Assembly (NCBI RefSeq): GCF_000224005.2
Contig: NZ_CP007031.1
Coordinates: forward strand, 1,386,001-1,450,000
Direction of reading: 5' to 3'
Source: Marichromatium purpuratum 984
GTDB taxonomy: Bacteria; Pseudomonadota; Gammaproteobacteria; Chromatiales; Chromatiaceae
DNA: 64,000 bases
The notes beneath the pieces were generated by a model. It was not told the origin of the DNA. It ran no database searches and worked only from the letters and a program-made list of their open reading frames with translations. Positions 28,484 through 36,346 of this stretch are shown here, in pieces. Position 1 is the stretch's first letter, and the number at the start of each line of letters is the position of its first letter. The position numbers and the translations under genes are program-made.

Positions 28484-29791
28484 TCAGGCCGGCTGGCCGG
28501 ACTCGGTGCCCGGTTCGGGCTCGGCGGCCGGTCGCTCGACCAGGTGCTCGGCGATCATCTCGGTCAGCCCGACCACCGGGATATCCATGTTGAACTCCTC
28601 GAGCCCTTCTTCGAGCTGGGTGCGGCAGGTGGCGCACATGGTCACCATGCGATCCGGTTCGACCGCCTCGATCTGCGCCTTCTTGCGCTTGAAGGCGGCG
28701 AGCTTCAGCGGCTCGGCGCGCTCGTTGGAGCTGACCCCGCCGCCGGCCCCGCAGCACCATTGGAAGCGCCCGTGCTCGTCGAGGTCGACGAAGTGCTCCG
28801 CCACCAGGTCCATCAGCGCGCGCTGCTCGCCGATCACCCCGCTCTTGCGCGCGAGGTTGCAGGGATCGTGCATCGACAGCCGGTCTGCCTCCTTGCCCTC
28901 GGTATGCAACCGTCCGTCGCGGCGCAACTCGTCGAGCACCTCGATGATGTGGAAGACGCGGAAGGGATAAGGGCGCCCGATCAGGTTCGGTCCTTCCCAG
29001 CGGATCGCGGTGAAGGCGTGGCCGCACTCGGGGCTGATCACCCGGCTCACCCCGAGCGCCGAGGCTGCGGCCACCACGCGCTCGACCAGCTCGGCGGCGA
29101 TGTCCTTGCTGCCGATCTGGATCCCGGCGTTGGTGGCCTCGAAACACTGGGTGGAGAGCGTCCAGCGCACCCCGGCATGATCGAAGATACGGGTGATCGC
29201 CTCGAGGTACTCGGGAAAGTTGATGATCTCCATCGACGAGAGCATCACCAGGTATTCGGCCCCGGCGCGATCGACCGGCACCGTCAGCCCGGTGCTGCGC
29301 TCGACGTGCTTGATCTGCACCGCCAGCGTCTTCCACTGCAGCCCCATCGGGCTGCCGGTGCGGATCGCCCGCACCGAGGCGGCAACCAGTCCCTCCGGGG
29401 CATGCCCGGACTGCACCATGCCCTCGCGGGTCTTGCGGATCATGTAGACGAGATCGTTGCCCACCGGGCAGACCATGGAACAGCGCCCGCACAGGCTGCA
29501 GCTGTCGTAGACCAGCGGCTCCCACTCGGCGAGCATGGCATCGCTGACCTCTTGCCCCAGTCCCAGCCAGCGCTTGATCCGTCCCCACAGGGTGAACTCC
29601 GCCTCCCACACCAGCCGCAGTGGTTCGAGCTTGAGGATCGGGGTGTAGCGCGGGTCGCCGGTCTCCAGATAGAAGGGGCAAGACTGGGCGCAGAGCCCGC
29701 AGCGCACGCAGCTCGAGAAGAAGGCCGCCACCGGGGCGTCGATCTCGGCGCGCAGCGCCGCCAGTCCACGTTCGAGAGAGAGTTCGCTCAT
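28484..29791 (-). CDS. isp2: Isp2: HdrD-like iron-sulfur/CCG protein of the hydrogenase
   Basis: 435 residues. Two [4Fe-4S] motifs (CVRCGLCAQSCP near 28 and CSLCGRCSMVCP near 97) are followed by CCG-type cysteine motifs (CFEATNAG, WCCGAGGG, MCATCRTQL), as in HdrD and DsrK. In hyn loci Isp2 carries electrons between the hydrogenase dimer and the membrane cytochrome Isp1. The ATG overlaps the isp1 stop (ATGA). The protein has no signal sequence and is expected on the cytoplasmic side, while HynSL is exported by Tat. This raises the question of how electrons cross. Confidence 0.92.
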   Translation of the reverse strand: MSELSLERGLAALRAEIDAPVAAFFSSCVRCGLCAQSCPFYLETGDPRYTPILKLEPLRLVWEAEFTLWGRIKRWLGLGQEVSDAMLAEWEPLVYDSCSLCGRCSMVCPVGNDLVYMIRKTREGMVQSGHAPEGLVAASVRAIRTGSPMGLQWKTLAVQIKHVERSTGLTVPVDRAGAEYLVMLSSMEIINFPEYLEAITRIFDHAGVRWTLSTQCFEATNAGIQIGSKDIAAELVERVVAAASALGVSRVISPECGHAFTAIRWEGPNLIGRPYPFRVFHIIEVLDELRRDGRLHTEGKEADRLSMHDPCNLARKSGVIGEQRALMDLVAEHFVDLDEHGRFQWCCGAGGGVSSNERAEPLKLAAFKRKKAQIEAVEPDRMVTMCATCRTQLEEGLEEFNMDIPVVGLTEMIAEHLVERPAAEPEPGTESGQPA

Positions 29792-30450
29792 GACCGCACC
29801 CCCTTGCGGCCGAAGGCCGCGCCGTTGTACCAGCGCGCGAAGATGGTGGTGAAGATATGGGTGAGCTTGGTGAAGGGCAGACAGATCAGCAGCAGCTCGG
29901 CGCTGAGGATGTGCATGCCGAGCGCCAGCGGATAGGGCTCGACCAGCCGGTGATAGGCGAGATAGCCGGTCAGCACCACGGCGAAGGTCAGTGCCCACAC
30001 CAGATAGTCCTGGGGGATGCTGATCCGGCGCTTGACCGGGTGCAGCAGGCGGTGGAGCAGTGCGGCGACCAGCCCGGCCAGGGTGATGCCGGTGAGCAGG
30101 TCGATCACCGGGTTGGGCAGGGTCGGCCAGGAGACACCGAAGACCCCGGCGACCAGCTCCACATGCGGCACGAACAGCAGCAGCACGATGATGAAGCCGA
30201 GGTGCCAGATCCAGCCGACCAGCACGTCGAAGGGTGCGCGCCTGAAGGTGCCGGGGTCGGGGATGGTGCGGGTGAAGACGGTGCGCAGCCCCGGCAGCCA
30301 CTCGCCGGCGCGCGCCTCGGCATGGTTGGTGGCGCGCCCGAGCAGCAGGATCTCGAACAGCCGCGCCAGCATCCCCACGGCGAAGATGCCGAGTGCGATC
30401 TGGAACATCGGCCCCTTGGTCCACAGCAGGAATTCCATCGCGCCGTTCAT
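29788..30450 (-). CDS. isp1: Isp1: b-type cytochrome membrane subunit (NarI/DsrM-like)
   Basis: 220 residues with about five hydrophobic helices: FQIALGIFAVGMLARL, LVGWIWHLGFIIVLLLFVPHVELV, LLTGITLAGLVAALLHRLL, YLVWALTFAVVLTGYLAYHRL and HILSAELLLICLPFTKLTHIF. Histidines within the helices are suited to heme b binding, as in nitrate reductase gamma subunits and DsrM. It would link the hydrogenase to the quinone pool. It overlaps hynS upstream and isp2 downstream by four bases each, so the three genes are tightly coupled. Confidence 0.92.
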   Translation of the reverse strand: MNGAMEFLLWTKGPMFQIALGIFAVGMLARLFEILLLGRATNHAEARAGEWLPGLRTVFTRTIPDPGTFRRAPFDVLVGWIWHLGFIIVLLLFVPHVELVAGVFGVSWPTLPNPVIDLLTGITLAGLVAALLHRLLHPVKRRISIPQDYLVWALTFAVVLTGYLAYHRLVEPYPLALGMHILSAELLLICLPFTKLTHIFTTIFARWYNGAAFGRKGVRS

Positions 30451-31544
30451 AGCCTCTTCTCCAGCGCTTCGACGGTGACCGGTTCGCGCTGCTGTTGCTC
30501 GTCGCGGGTGAGGCGCCTGGCGGCCAGCGCGGCGCCGGCGCCGAGCGCGGCCCCGGCGGCGCCGGCACCGAGCAGCGCCTCGGCGTTCACCCGTGGCGGT
30601 ACCGAGACGGCCTGGTAGAAGCCGCCGGCGTCCCAGAAGGCCGGCTCCGAGCAACCCAGGCAGGGATGGCCGGCCTCGATCGGCCAGCTGGTGGCGCCGT
30701 TCCAGCGCTGGGTGGCGCAGGCGTTGTAGGTGGTCGGACCCTTGCAGCCGAGCCGGTAGAGACACCAGCCCTGGCGCGCGCCCTCGTCGTCGAAGGACTC
30801 GGCGAACAGGCCCTGGTCGTAGAAGGGACGACGATAGCAGCGGTCGTGGATCGACTCGCCGAAGAAGGCCAGCGGCCGCCGGTAGGCGTCGAGCTCGGGC
30901 AGCCGGCCGAAGGTCAGGTAATGCGCCAGCACCCCGGTGATCGCCATCGGGATCGGCGGACAGCCGGAGATGTTGACGATCGGCTTGTCGTCGACCAGTT
31001 CCATCACCGCGCGCGCACCGGTGGGGTTGGGCGCGGCGCGTGGCAGTCCGCCGAAGGCCGCGCAGGTGCCCACGGCGATCACCGCCGCGGCGTGCTCCAC
31101 GGTTTCCATCAGGATCGCGTGATTGCTGTGCCCGGCGACGGTGGAATAGCCGGGGTTGGCCTCGGGGCCGGGGATCGAGCCGTCGACCACCACCAGATAG
31201 GCCCCGGCGTTGTCGCGCATCGCCTGCAGCCGCGCGGCCTCGGCCGCCTCGCCCGAGGCCGCCTGCAGGGTGTGGTGGTAATCGAGCGAGATCGCCTCGA
31301 AGATCAGCCCCTCGAGGGTCGGGGCGTGGCTGCGGGTGAGCGACTCGGTGCAGCCGGTGCACTCCTGGAACGAGAGCCAGATCACCGAGGGACGGCGCGC
31401 TGCCTCCAGCGCCTCGGCGATCCTCGGGATCAGGCTCGGCGGCAGCGCCATCAGCGAGGCGGTGGCGGCGCAGAACTTGAGAAAACCACGCCGCGAGACC
31501 CCTTGGGCACGCAGCTGCTCGGCGAGTGTCTGGGAGGCGGCCAT
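30447..31544 (-). CDS. hynS: [NiFe] hydrogenase small subunit with Tat signal
   Basis: 365 residues. A twin-arginine signal SRRGFLKF at 17-24 directs the folded dimer to the periplasm. Iron-sulfur ligands are in CTGCTES (C62, C65), GTCAAFGG, GCPPIP, YRLGCKGPTTYNAC and GHPCLGCSEP. The C-terminus has an Ala/Gly-rich hydrophobic helix (LLGAGAAGAALGAGAALAA) that could anchor it. ATG 31544 has AGGAGG upstream. The three iron-sulfur clusters pass electrons from the NiFe site of HynL to Isp1/Isp2. Confidence 0.95.
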   Translation of the reverse strand: MAASQTLAEQLRAQGVSRRGFLKFCAATASLMALPPSLIPRIAEALEAARRPSVIWLSFQECTGCTESLTRSHAPTLEGLIFEAISLDYHHTLQAASGEAAEAARLQAMRDNAGAYLVVVDGSIPGPEANPGYSTVAGHSNHAILMETVEHAAAVIAVGTCAAFGGLPRAAPNPTGARAVMELVDDKPIVNISGCPPIPMAITGVLAHYLTFGRLPELDAYRRPLAFFGESIHDRCYRRPFYDQGLFAESFDDEGARQGWCLYRLGCKGPTTYNACATQRWNGATSWPIEAGHPCLGCSEPAFWDAGGFYQAVSVPPRVNAEALLGAGAAGAALGAGAALAARRLTRDEQQQREPVTVEALEKRL

Positions 31545-31561
31545 GATCCCTCCTCGTGGCG

Positions 31562-32002
31562 TCAGGACGGTGGAGACGGATCGCCCGCGCCGGCCAGTCC
31601 GGCGTCGAGGCGCTGCAGACCGGCGCTGAGCGTGGCCCGATCGGTGCGCAGGATCTGCGGGACGGTGGCGATCTCGAGATGCAGCGCGAGCCGCTGGTCG
31701 TCGGCGTCGCGGTAGTCGACGACCCACACCCCGGGGGTGGCCGACTCGTGGATCCGGGTCGGTCCCATGGCATCGATCCGTGCCTCGACCTCGCCGCGAC
31801 CGAGAAAGGTCAGCAGCTGGTCGATCAGCGTGGTGTCGAGCGGCAGGGCATGGAGGTCGATGCGGTGCTCGCAGTCCTCGGCGATGAGCCGGGCGAGCGC
31901 GTGGCGCACCTCATGGAGCAGCGGGACCAGTGGTCCGGGTAGGGGGGAGCGCGCGTCCGTGTCCGTGTCCCCGACGGGGGCGATGGATTCCAGCGTGGGC
32001 AT
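31562..32002 (-). CDS. HyaF/HupH-like hydrogenase maturation protein
   Basis: About 146 residues from ATG 32002 (GAGGTG upstream); a GTG at 32011 adds three residues. The C-terminal half has LLTFLGRGEVEARI and TPGVWVVDYRDADDQRLALHLEIATVPQIL, matching the HupH/HyaF C-terminal domain pattern (LGEGEV, then GVWWV). HyaF/HupH proteins assist maturation of the small subunit in uptake hydrogenases, probably with iron-sulfur cluster assembly. It is the first gene of the hynS operon, 17 bases upstream of hynS. It is shorter than full-length HupH (about 280 residues), so only one domain is present. Confidence 0.75.
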   Translation of the reverse strand: MPTLESIAPVGDTDTDARSPLPGPLVPLLHEVRHALARLIAEDCEHRIDLHALPLDTTLIDQLLTFLGRGEVEARIDAMGPTRIHESATPGVWVVDYRDADDQRLALHLEIATVPQILRTDRATLSAGLQRLDAGLAGAGDPSPPS

Positions 32003-32122
32003 GTCGCTCACCTCGGACTGACCTTGGGAGGGATTCTAGGCGCTTTGTGTGCGTTTCGAGTTGATTTGGCGCAGGTATTTAAGAAGGTTAGCAAGCTCCG
32101 ATATAGAGGTTGTCGCCTAGGA

Positions 32123-32623
32123 TTATTCCCCGTGCCAACGTCTGAGCAGGGCATGAACCGCGGCGATGGCGCCGGGCAGCGCGGCCTCGACCGAGGGGCT
32201 CAGGTGTTCGCCCCAGTCGACCCGTTCGGGTTCGACGGCCACCAGCGCGCGCTGCTGCGGCAGGCTGTCGGTGAGCCGGGTGATGTCGAGCAGGTCGGCC
32301 AGCCCGACCTCGTGCACGCTGCTGGCGTGGGCACGCAGATGCGCGTCCATCGCCCTGTCCTCGAACACCCGGATGGTGCCGGGCGGCGCGCCCAGGGCGG
32401 CGACATCGACCACGATCAGCCGCGCGAAGCCGGCGATGTCGGTGGCCAGGGTGAAGCCCAGGGTGCCGCCGTCGAGACAGCGGAAGGGCGCGCCTGGGCC
32501 GGACTCGATCTCGAGTCGGCGGACCAGGCGCGGGCCGAGGCCCTCGTCGCTGAGTAGTAGATTGCCGATGCCGAGGATCAGGGTGTCGGGTTCGTGGGGT
32601 GGCGGTGATGGGGCCTGATGCAT
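32123..32623 (-). CDS. hynD: Hydrogenase maturation protease (HyaD/HynD-like)
   Basis: 166 residues. The N-terminus LILGIGNLLLSDEGLGPRLV carries the GIGN-x-L-x-x-DEG-(L/F)-G signature with the nickel-sensing Glu27. A middle VVDVAALG and SSVHEVGLADLL supply the other expected ligands. These proteases remove the C-terminal extension of the large subunit after nickel insertion; the extension is present in HynL here. The gene lies upstream of the hyn operon on the same strand, 120 bases before the HupH-like gene, and is divergent from hypC. The symbol is inferred from context. Confidence 0.9.
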   Translation of the reverse strand: MHQAPSPPPHEPDTLILGIGNLLLSDEGLGPRLVRRLEIESGPGAPFRCLDGGTLGFTLATDIAGFARLIVVDVAALGAPPGTIRVFEDRAMDAHLRAHASSVHEVGLADLLDITRLTDSLPQQRALVAVEPERVDWGEHLSPSVEAALPGAIAAVHALLRRWHGE

Positions 32624-32700
32624 GGTCTGGGTCCATCCTGATTGGATGCGGGCGCGCCGGGTTGGACAGATGCGGCCCAGGGCCGTTGGGGAGAGAGCAG

Positions 32701-32931
32701 ATGTGTTTCGGGATACCGATGCGAATCCACGCGATCGACGGCCTGGTCGCGCACTGCGAGGCCAAGGGTGTGGAGCGACGGGCCAGCCTGTTGATGCTGG
32801 CGCACGAGTCGCTCGTCGTCGGTGACTACGTGGTGGTTCACCTGGGGCACGCGATCGAGCGGGTCGATCCCGAGACCGCCGCCGAGGCCTGGCGTCTCTA
32901 CGACGAGATGCTGGCGGCGGGACGGGGGTAG
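32701..32931 (+). CDS. hypC: HypC/HupF-family hydrogenase assembly chaperone
   Basis: 76 residues starting MCFGIPMRI. The N-terminal Met-Cys (C2) of MC-x-G-I/V-P is the residue that holds the Fe(CN)2CO precursor. The later LLMLAHESLVVGDYVVVHLGHAIERVD fits the HypC family. It delivers the iron cofactor from HypD to the large-subunit precursor. A GGGGAG ribosome site precedes the ATG. It is divergent from hynD (77 bases). Other hyp genes are not in this window, so either hypC is duplicated elsewhere or this is the dedicated HynL chaperone. Confidence 0.93.
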   Translation: MCFGIPMRIHAIDGLVAHCEAKGVERRASLLMLAHESLVVGDYVVVHLGHAIERVDPETAAEAWRLYDEMLAAGRG

Positions 32932-32939
32932 CGGCACGC

Positions 32940-33398
32940 TCAGCCGCGGGCCTCGCGGGCGAGCGCGTATTGCGCCTCGACCTCGGCGGACTCCGACTGC
33001 GTATCGTCCTCCATCATCGCGCAGTTGATCGCCATGCGTGCCTGCACCGCCGCCTTCCAGGCGGGGTTGCGGGCATCGCGACGTACGTCCTCGGGGGCGA
33101 GCGCGGCGCTGGCGGCGGCGGCGACGAAGTGCTCGGCCTGGGCCATCCAGTCGGTGTCCTTGCCACAGTCGGTATAGGTGCGGGTGGCGTGCGCCTTGGC
33201 GATGCGGAAGGCCTCGGCGAGCGCCTCCGGGGGGCTCGCCGGATCGACCCCGATGGCGATCGCCTGATGGACGCGCGCATCGCTGCACAGCGCACCGACG
33301 CGCTCGGCGAAGCGGCAGCCGAGGATGCGTCGCTCGCGATGCGCGAGCGCGTCGAGCGCGGCGCGAAGGTCCTGGTCGGTCTCGATACGGATGGCCAT
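32940..33398 (-). CDS. Unrecognised protein next to hypC
   Basis: 152 residues with a good GAGGAG ribosome site before ATG 33398. The sequence is Ala-rich and mostly helical, with conserved-looking pieces RILGCRFAERVGALC, YTDCGKDTDWMAQAEHF and ARNPAWKAAVQARMAINCAMMEDD, and several cysteines (C28, C38, and two later). No signal peptide or membrane helix. I do not recognise the family. It is convergent with hypC (9 bases between stops), so a hydrogenase role would be guesswork. Confidence 0.6.
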   Translation of the reverse strand: MAIRIETDQDLRAALDALAHRERRILGCRFAERVGALCSDARVHQAIAIGVDPASPPEALAEAFRIAKAHATRTYTDCGKDTDWMAQAEHFVAAAASAALAPEDVRRDARNPAWKAAVQARMAINCAMMEDDTQSESAEVEAQYALAREARG

Positions 33399-33491
33399 GA
33401 TCGGCTCCTCGAGTTGGCGGGTGAAGGACCGGCTGAGATCGCGTCAAGAATATCAGTAAATGATCATATTGCCAGCCGCCAAGAGTGCGTG

Positions 33492-33715
33492 AACCGCAAA
33501 GACACAAAGGACGCGAAGGGGGAGAGAGCGGCTAGCTGTCAGCGTCCTGTGGTGCGCGTCCTCGACGGCAGCGCCGATGGCTGCAGTGCTTTACGACCAG
33601 CTGGCGCTGAGCACGTATTCTTGGCGCTACCGATGGCAGGTGAGCCAGCACTGGCGACTGGAGCTTGGTCGCTGGAAGCACTGATTCCCTTTGCGCCCTT
33701 CGTGTCTTTGCGGTT
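33492..33715. repeat. Inverted-repeat element, 29-bp arms
   Basis: The left arm (33492-33520) begins AACCGCAAAGACACAAAGG. The right arm (33687-33715) is its inverse with 26 of 29 positions matching. The ~165-base interior has no gene and contains GCTGTCAGC, CTGGCGACTGGA and GGTCGCTGGAAGC, all resembling pieces of the 4.4-4.8 kb repeat region. It has the shape of a small non-autonomous palindromic element. I see no clear target-site duplication. It occupies most of the 433-base gap between 33399 and 33831. Confidence 0.8.
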
Positions 33716-33831
33716 CGATCATTCCCATGACATCGCTCGCTTCGCGGTTCGCGGACGGCGTGCGAGGATAGGGACAGTGACCGGGTGTGCCCCGGTCGCG
33801 GGTGTCTTCCTCCCCGTCTGGAATCGAGTCT

Positions 33832-34668
33832 ATGAACAGAACCGTTTTCTTCGTCTCCGAGAGCACCGGCATCACCGCCGAGACCCTTGGTCACAGCCTG
33901 CTGTCGCAGTTCGACACCGTCGACTTCGAGCAGGTCTACATGCCCTACATCAACACCGAGATGCGCGCCAAGGCGCTCACCCAGCGGATGCAGGAGGCGG
34001 CCGAGCGCGACGGGGTGCGACCGATCGTCTTCGCCACCATGCTCAACGACGAGATCCGCGACATCCTCAAGACCGGCAACTGCTTCTACATGGAGCTGTT
34101 CGAGGGCTTCGTCGAGCCGCTCTCGGCCGAACTCGGGGTCTCGCCGAGTCGTGAGTCCGGGCGCAGTCACGCCATCACCCGGCCGAACTTCTACACCAAG
34201 CGGATCGAGGCTATCAATTTCGCCATGGCCAACGACGACGGCGTGCGTCCCGACAACCTGAGCCGCGCCGACGTGGTGCTGCTCGGCGTCTCGCGCTCGG
34301 GCAAGACCCCGATCTGTCTCTATCTAGCGATGCACTACGGACTGCGCGCGGCCAACTACCCGATCACCGAGGAGGACTTCGAGCACGGCGACGTGCCCAA
34401 GCAGGTGTGGGACTGTCGCGACAAGCTGTTCGCGCTGATCATCGACCCCCAGCGCCTGCAGCTGATCCGCGAGGAGCGTCGCCCCGGCAGCCCCTATGCC
34501 TCGCTGTCGAAGTGCCAGCAGGACCTGCGTCAGGCGCAGCAGATCTTCCGCCGTCTCCAGGTGCCGGTGATCAACACCACCAGCCAGTCGATCGAAGAGG
34601 TCTCGGCGCAGATCATCAAGAGCTTCAAGGAGAACCAGGAGCGACCGCTGGCGCTGCGGGTACGCTGA
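33832..34668 (+). CDS. ppsR: PEP synthase regulatory protein (PSRP / DUF299 kinase-pyrophosphorylase)
   Basis: 278 residues. It starts MNRTVFFVSESTGITAETLG, the family's conserved opening, and has a P-loop GVSRSGKT at 152-159. Downstream are YPITEEDFE, LIIDPQRLQLIREERR, SYA-like PYASLSKCQQDL and the late VINTTSQSIEE. PSRP proteins phosphorylate PEP synthase with ADP to inactivate it and reverse this with phosphate. The target, ppsA, is at 39290-41665 in the same window. I chose ATG 33832 because it begins the conserved segment; the longer frame starts in the repeat region. Confidence 0.95.
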   Translation: MNRTVFFVSESTGITAETLGHSLLSQFDTVDFEQVYMPYINTEMRAKALTQRMQEAAERDGVRPIVFATMLNDEIRDILKTGNCFYMELFEGFVEPLSAELGVSPSRESGRSHAITRPNFYTKRIEAINFAMANDDGVRPDNLSRADVVLLGVSRSGKTPICLYLAMHYGLRAANYPITEEDFEHGDVPKQVWDCRDKLFALIIDPQRLQLIREERRPGSPYASLSKCQQDLRQAQQIFRRLQVPVINTTSQSIEEVSAQIIKSFKENQERPLALRVR

Positions 34669-34674
34669 GCGCGT

Positions 34675-34693
34675 GGGCGGGCCACGCCCGCCC
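34675..34693. terminator. Hairpin after ppsR
   Basis: GGGCGGGC and GCCCGCCC pair perfectly around CAC, seven bases beyond the ppsR stop codon. There is no immediate T-tract, so a terminator function is uncertain. Confidence 0.4.
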
Positions 34694-34708
34694 GATCCCG
34701 TTCGGGTA

Positions 34709-34737
34709 TTGAATAAGCATTTAAAGATATTTTAAAT
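34709..34737 (+). promoter_or_regulatory. Candidate sigma-70 promoter for pntAA-AB-B
   Basis: TTGAAT, a 17-base AT-rich spacer and TTAAAT lie in the only AT-rich island between ppsR and pntAA. The start codon is 160 bases downstream, leaving a long leader. Box matches are moderate. Confidence 0.4.
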
Positions 34738-34897
34738 TGCCGATTAAGCCCTGACCCGAACAGGGTTTCGACCGCCCTTGTCGAGACGCGCGTGCCGGCT
34801 GCCCGGTGCGGTTGCGACCTGGTTGGGCGGTCCTGATAATGACTTGCAGGCACGACCATGCAAGTGTCGAGACGAGGACGAGAAGGGACAGACGCGA

Positions 34898-35992
34898 ATG
34901 AAGATAGGCATTCCCCTGGAGCGCCGTCCCGGCGAGGCCCGTGTGGCCTCGACCCCGGAGGTGGTGCGCAAGCTGGTGACCAAGGGCCTGGAGGTTTGGG
35001 TTGAGGAGGGCGCCGGTGTGCGCGCCGGCTATCCCGATGCGGACTACGCCGAGGCCGGCGCGAGCCTGGGCGCGCGCGAGACGGTCTACGACGCCGACCT
35101 GGTACTCAAGGTGCGCCGCCCCGAGCCCGATGAGGTCGAGTTGATGCGCCGCGGCGCGCGTTATCTCGGTTTTCTGGAGAGTTGCGGCGAGGACGCGCTG
35201 CTGGCGGCGATGCAGGCGCGCGAGCTGCTGCTCTTCCCGCTGGAGCGGATGCCGCGCACCTCGCGCGCGCAGTCGATGGACGCGCTCTCCTCGCAGAGCA
35301 GCATCGCCGGCTATCGCGCCACCCTGGAGGCGGCGAGCCGCTACGGGCGCTTCTTCCCGATGATGATGACCTCGGCCGGTTCGGCCAAGCCGGCGCGGGT
35401 GGTGGTGCTCGGTGCCGGGGTCGCGGGGCTGCAGGCGATCGCCACCGCACGGCGGCTCGGCGCCGATGTCCACGCCTATGACGTGCGCCCCGAGACCCAC
35501 GAACAGATCCGCTCGCTCGGTGCGCGCCCGATCGAACTCGATCTCGGCGAGAGCGGTGCCGGCGAGGGCGGCTATGCCCGCGAACTCTCCGACGAGGCCA
35601 AGGCCCGCCAGCAGGCCGCGCTCGCCGACGAGCTGGCGCGCGCCCAGGTGATCATCACCACCGCGCAGATCCCCTGCCGCCAGGCCCCGGTGCTGATCCC
35701 GGAGGCGGTGGTCGAGCGCATGCGCCCCGGTTCGGTGATCGTCGACCTGGCCGCCGCCAGCGGCGGCAACTGCCCGCTCACCGTCGCCGACGAGGTCGTC
35801 GAGCGTCACGGCGTCACCCTGGTCGGGCTGACCAACTACCCGGCACTGCTCGCCGCCGACGCCAGCGCCTTCTACGCGCGCAACCTCGCCAACCTGCTCG
35901 AGCTGATGATCGAGACCGGGGCGTCCGGACCCCAGCTCAGGGCCCCGGCGGACGACGAGATCACCGCCGCGATGGTGGCGCGCGCCGACTGA
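34898..35992 (+). CDS. pntAA: NAD(P) transhydrogenase subunit alpha part 1
   Basis: 364 residues. [21 protein letters not shown] is the standard start of the AlaDH/PNT domain I. The NAD-binding Rossmann motif [22 protein letters not shown] lies near 170, and [19 protein letters not shown] is the conserved domain I hinge segment. With PntAB and PntB it forms the membrane enzyme that makes NADPH from NADH driven by the proton gradient. AAGGGA precedes ATG 34898; the longer upstream frame is non-coding leader. The alpha subunit is split into two genes, as common outside enterobacteria. Confidence 0.97.
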   Translation: MKIGIPLERRPGEARVASTPEVVRKLVTKGLEVWVEEGAGVRAGYPDADYAEAGASLGARETVYDADLVLKVRRPEPDEVELMRRGARYLGFLESCGEDALLAAMQARELLLFPLERMPRTSRAQSMDALSSQSSIAGYRATLEAASRYGRFFPMMMTSAGSAKPARVVVLGAGVAGLQAIATARRLGADVHAYDVRPETHEQIRSLGARPIELDLGESGAGEGGYARELSDEAKARQQAALADELARAQVIITTAQIPCRQAPVLIPEAVVERMRPGSVIVDLAAASGGNCPLTVADEVVERHGVTLVGLTNYPALLAADASAFYARNLANLLELMIETGASGPQLRAPADDEITAAMVARAD

Positions 35993-36036
35993 GCGCGCGC
36001 CCGCCATCCGTCCACCCATTGCCAACGGAGAGACTC

Positions 36037-36333
36037 ATGCCCGAGTTGCTCGATCCCACCATCATCGCGCTCTATGTCTTCATCCTCGCCTGCTTCATCG
36101 GCTACTGGGTGGTGTGGGGCGTGACCCCCTCGCTGCACACCCCGCTGGTGGCGCTCACCAACGCCATCTCCGGCATCGTGCTGATCGGCGCGCTGCTGGT
36201 CGCCGGTGACCCCGAGGCCGGGCTGCTGACCCAGTTGCTCGGTTTCCTTGCGGTGCTGCTCGCCTCGATCAACGTCTTCGGCGGCTTCCTGGTGACGCAC
36301 CGCATGCTCTCCATGTTCAAGAAGAAGCGATAG
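36037..36333 (+). CDS. pntAB: NAD(P) transhydrogenase subunit alpha part 2
   Basis: 98 residues with three membrane helices: [39 protein letters not shown] and [28 protein letters not shown]. This is the membrane segment that in E. coli is the C-terminal part of PntA. ACGGAGAG precedes the ATG. It lies 44 bases after pntAA and 13 bases before pntB. Confidence 0.97.
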   Translation: MPELLDPTIIALYVFILACFIGYWVVWGVTPSLHTPLVALTNAISGIVLIGALLVAGDPEAGLLTQLLGFLAVLLASINVFGGFLVTHRMLSMFKKKR

Positions 36334-36346
36334 GGACGGCATTTCG

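Noticed and set aside
32012..32122. FNR box upstream of the hyn operon
   Set aside because: Only a TTGAT half-site is visible; the inverse half is missing, so I did not annotate it.
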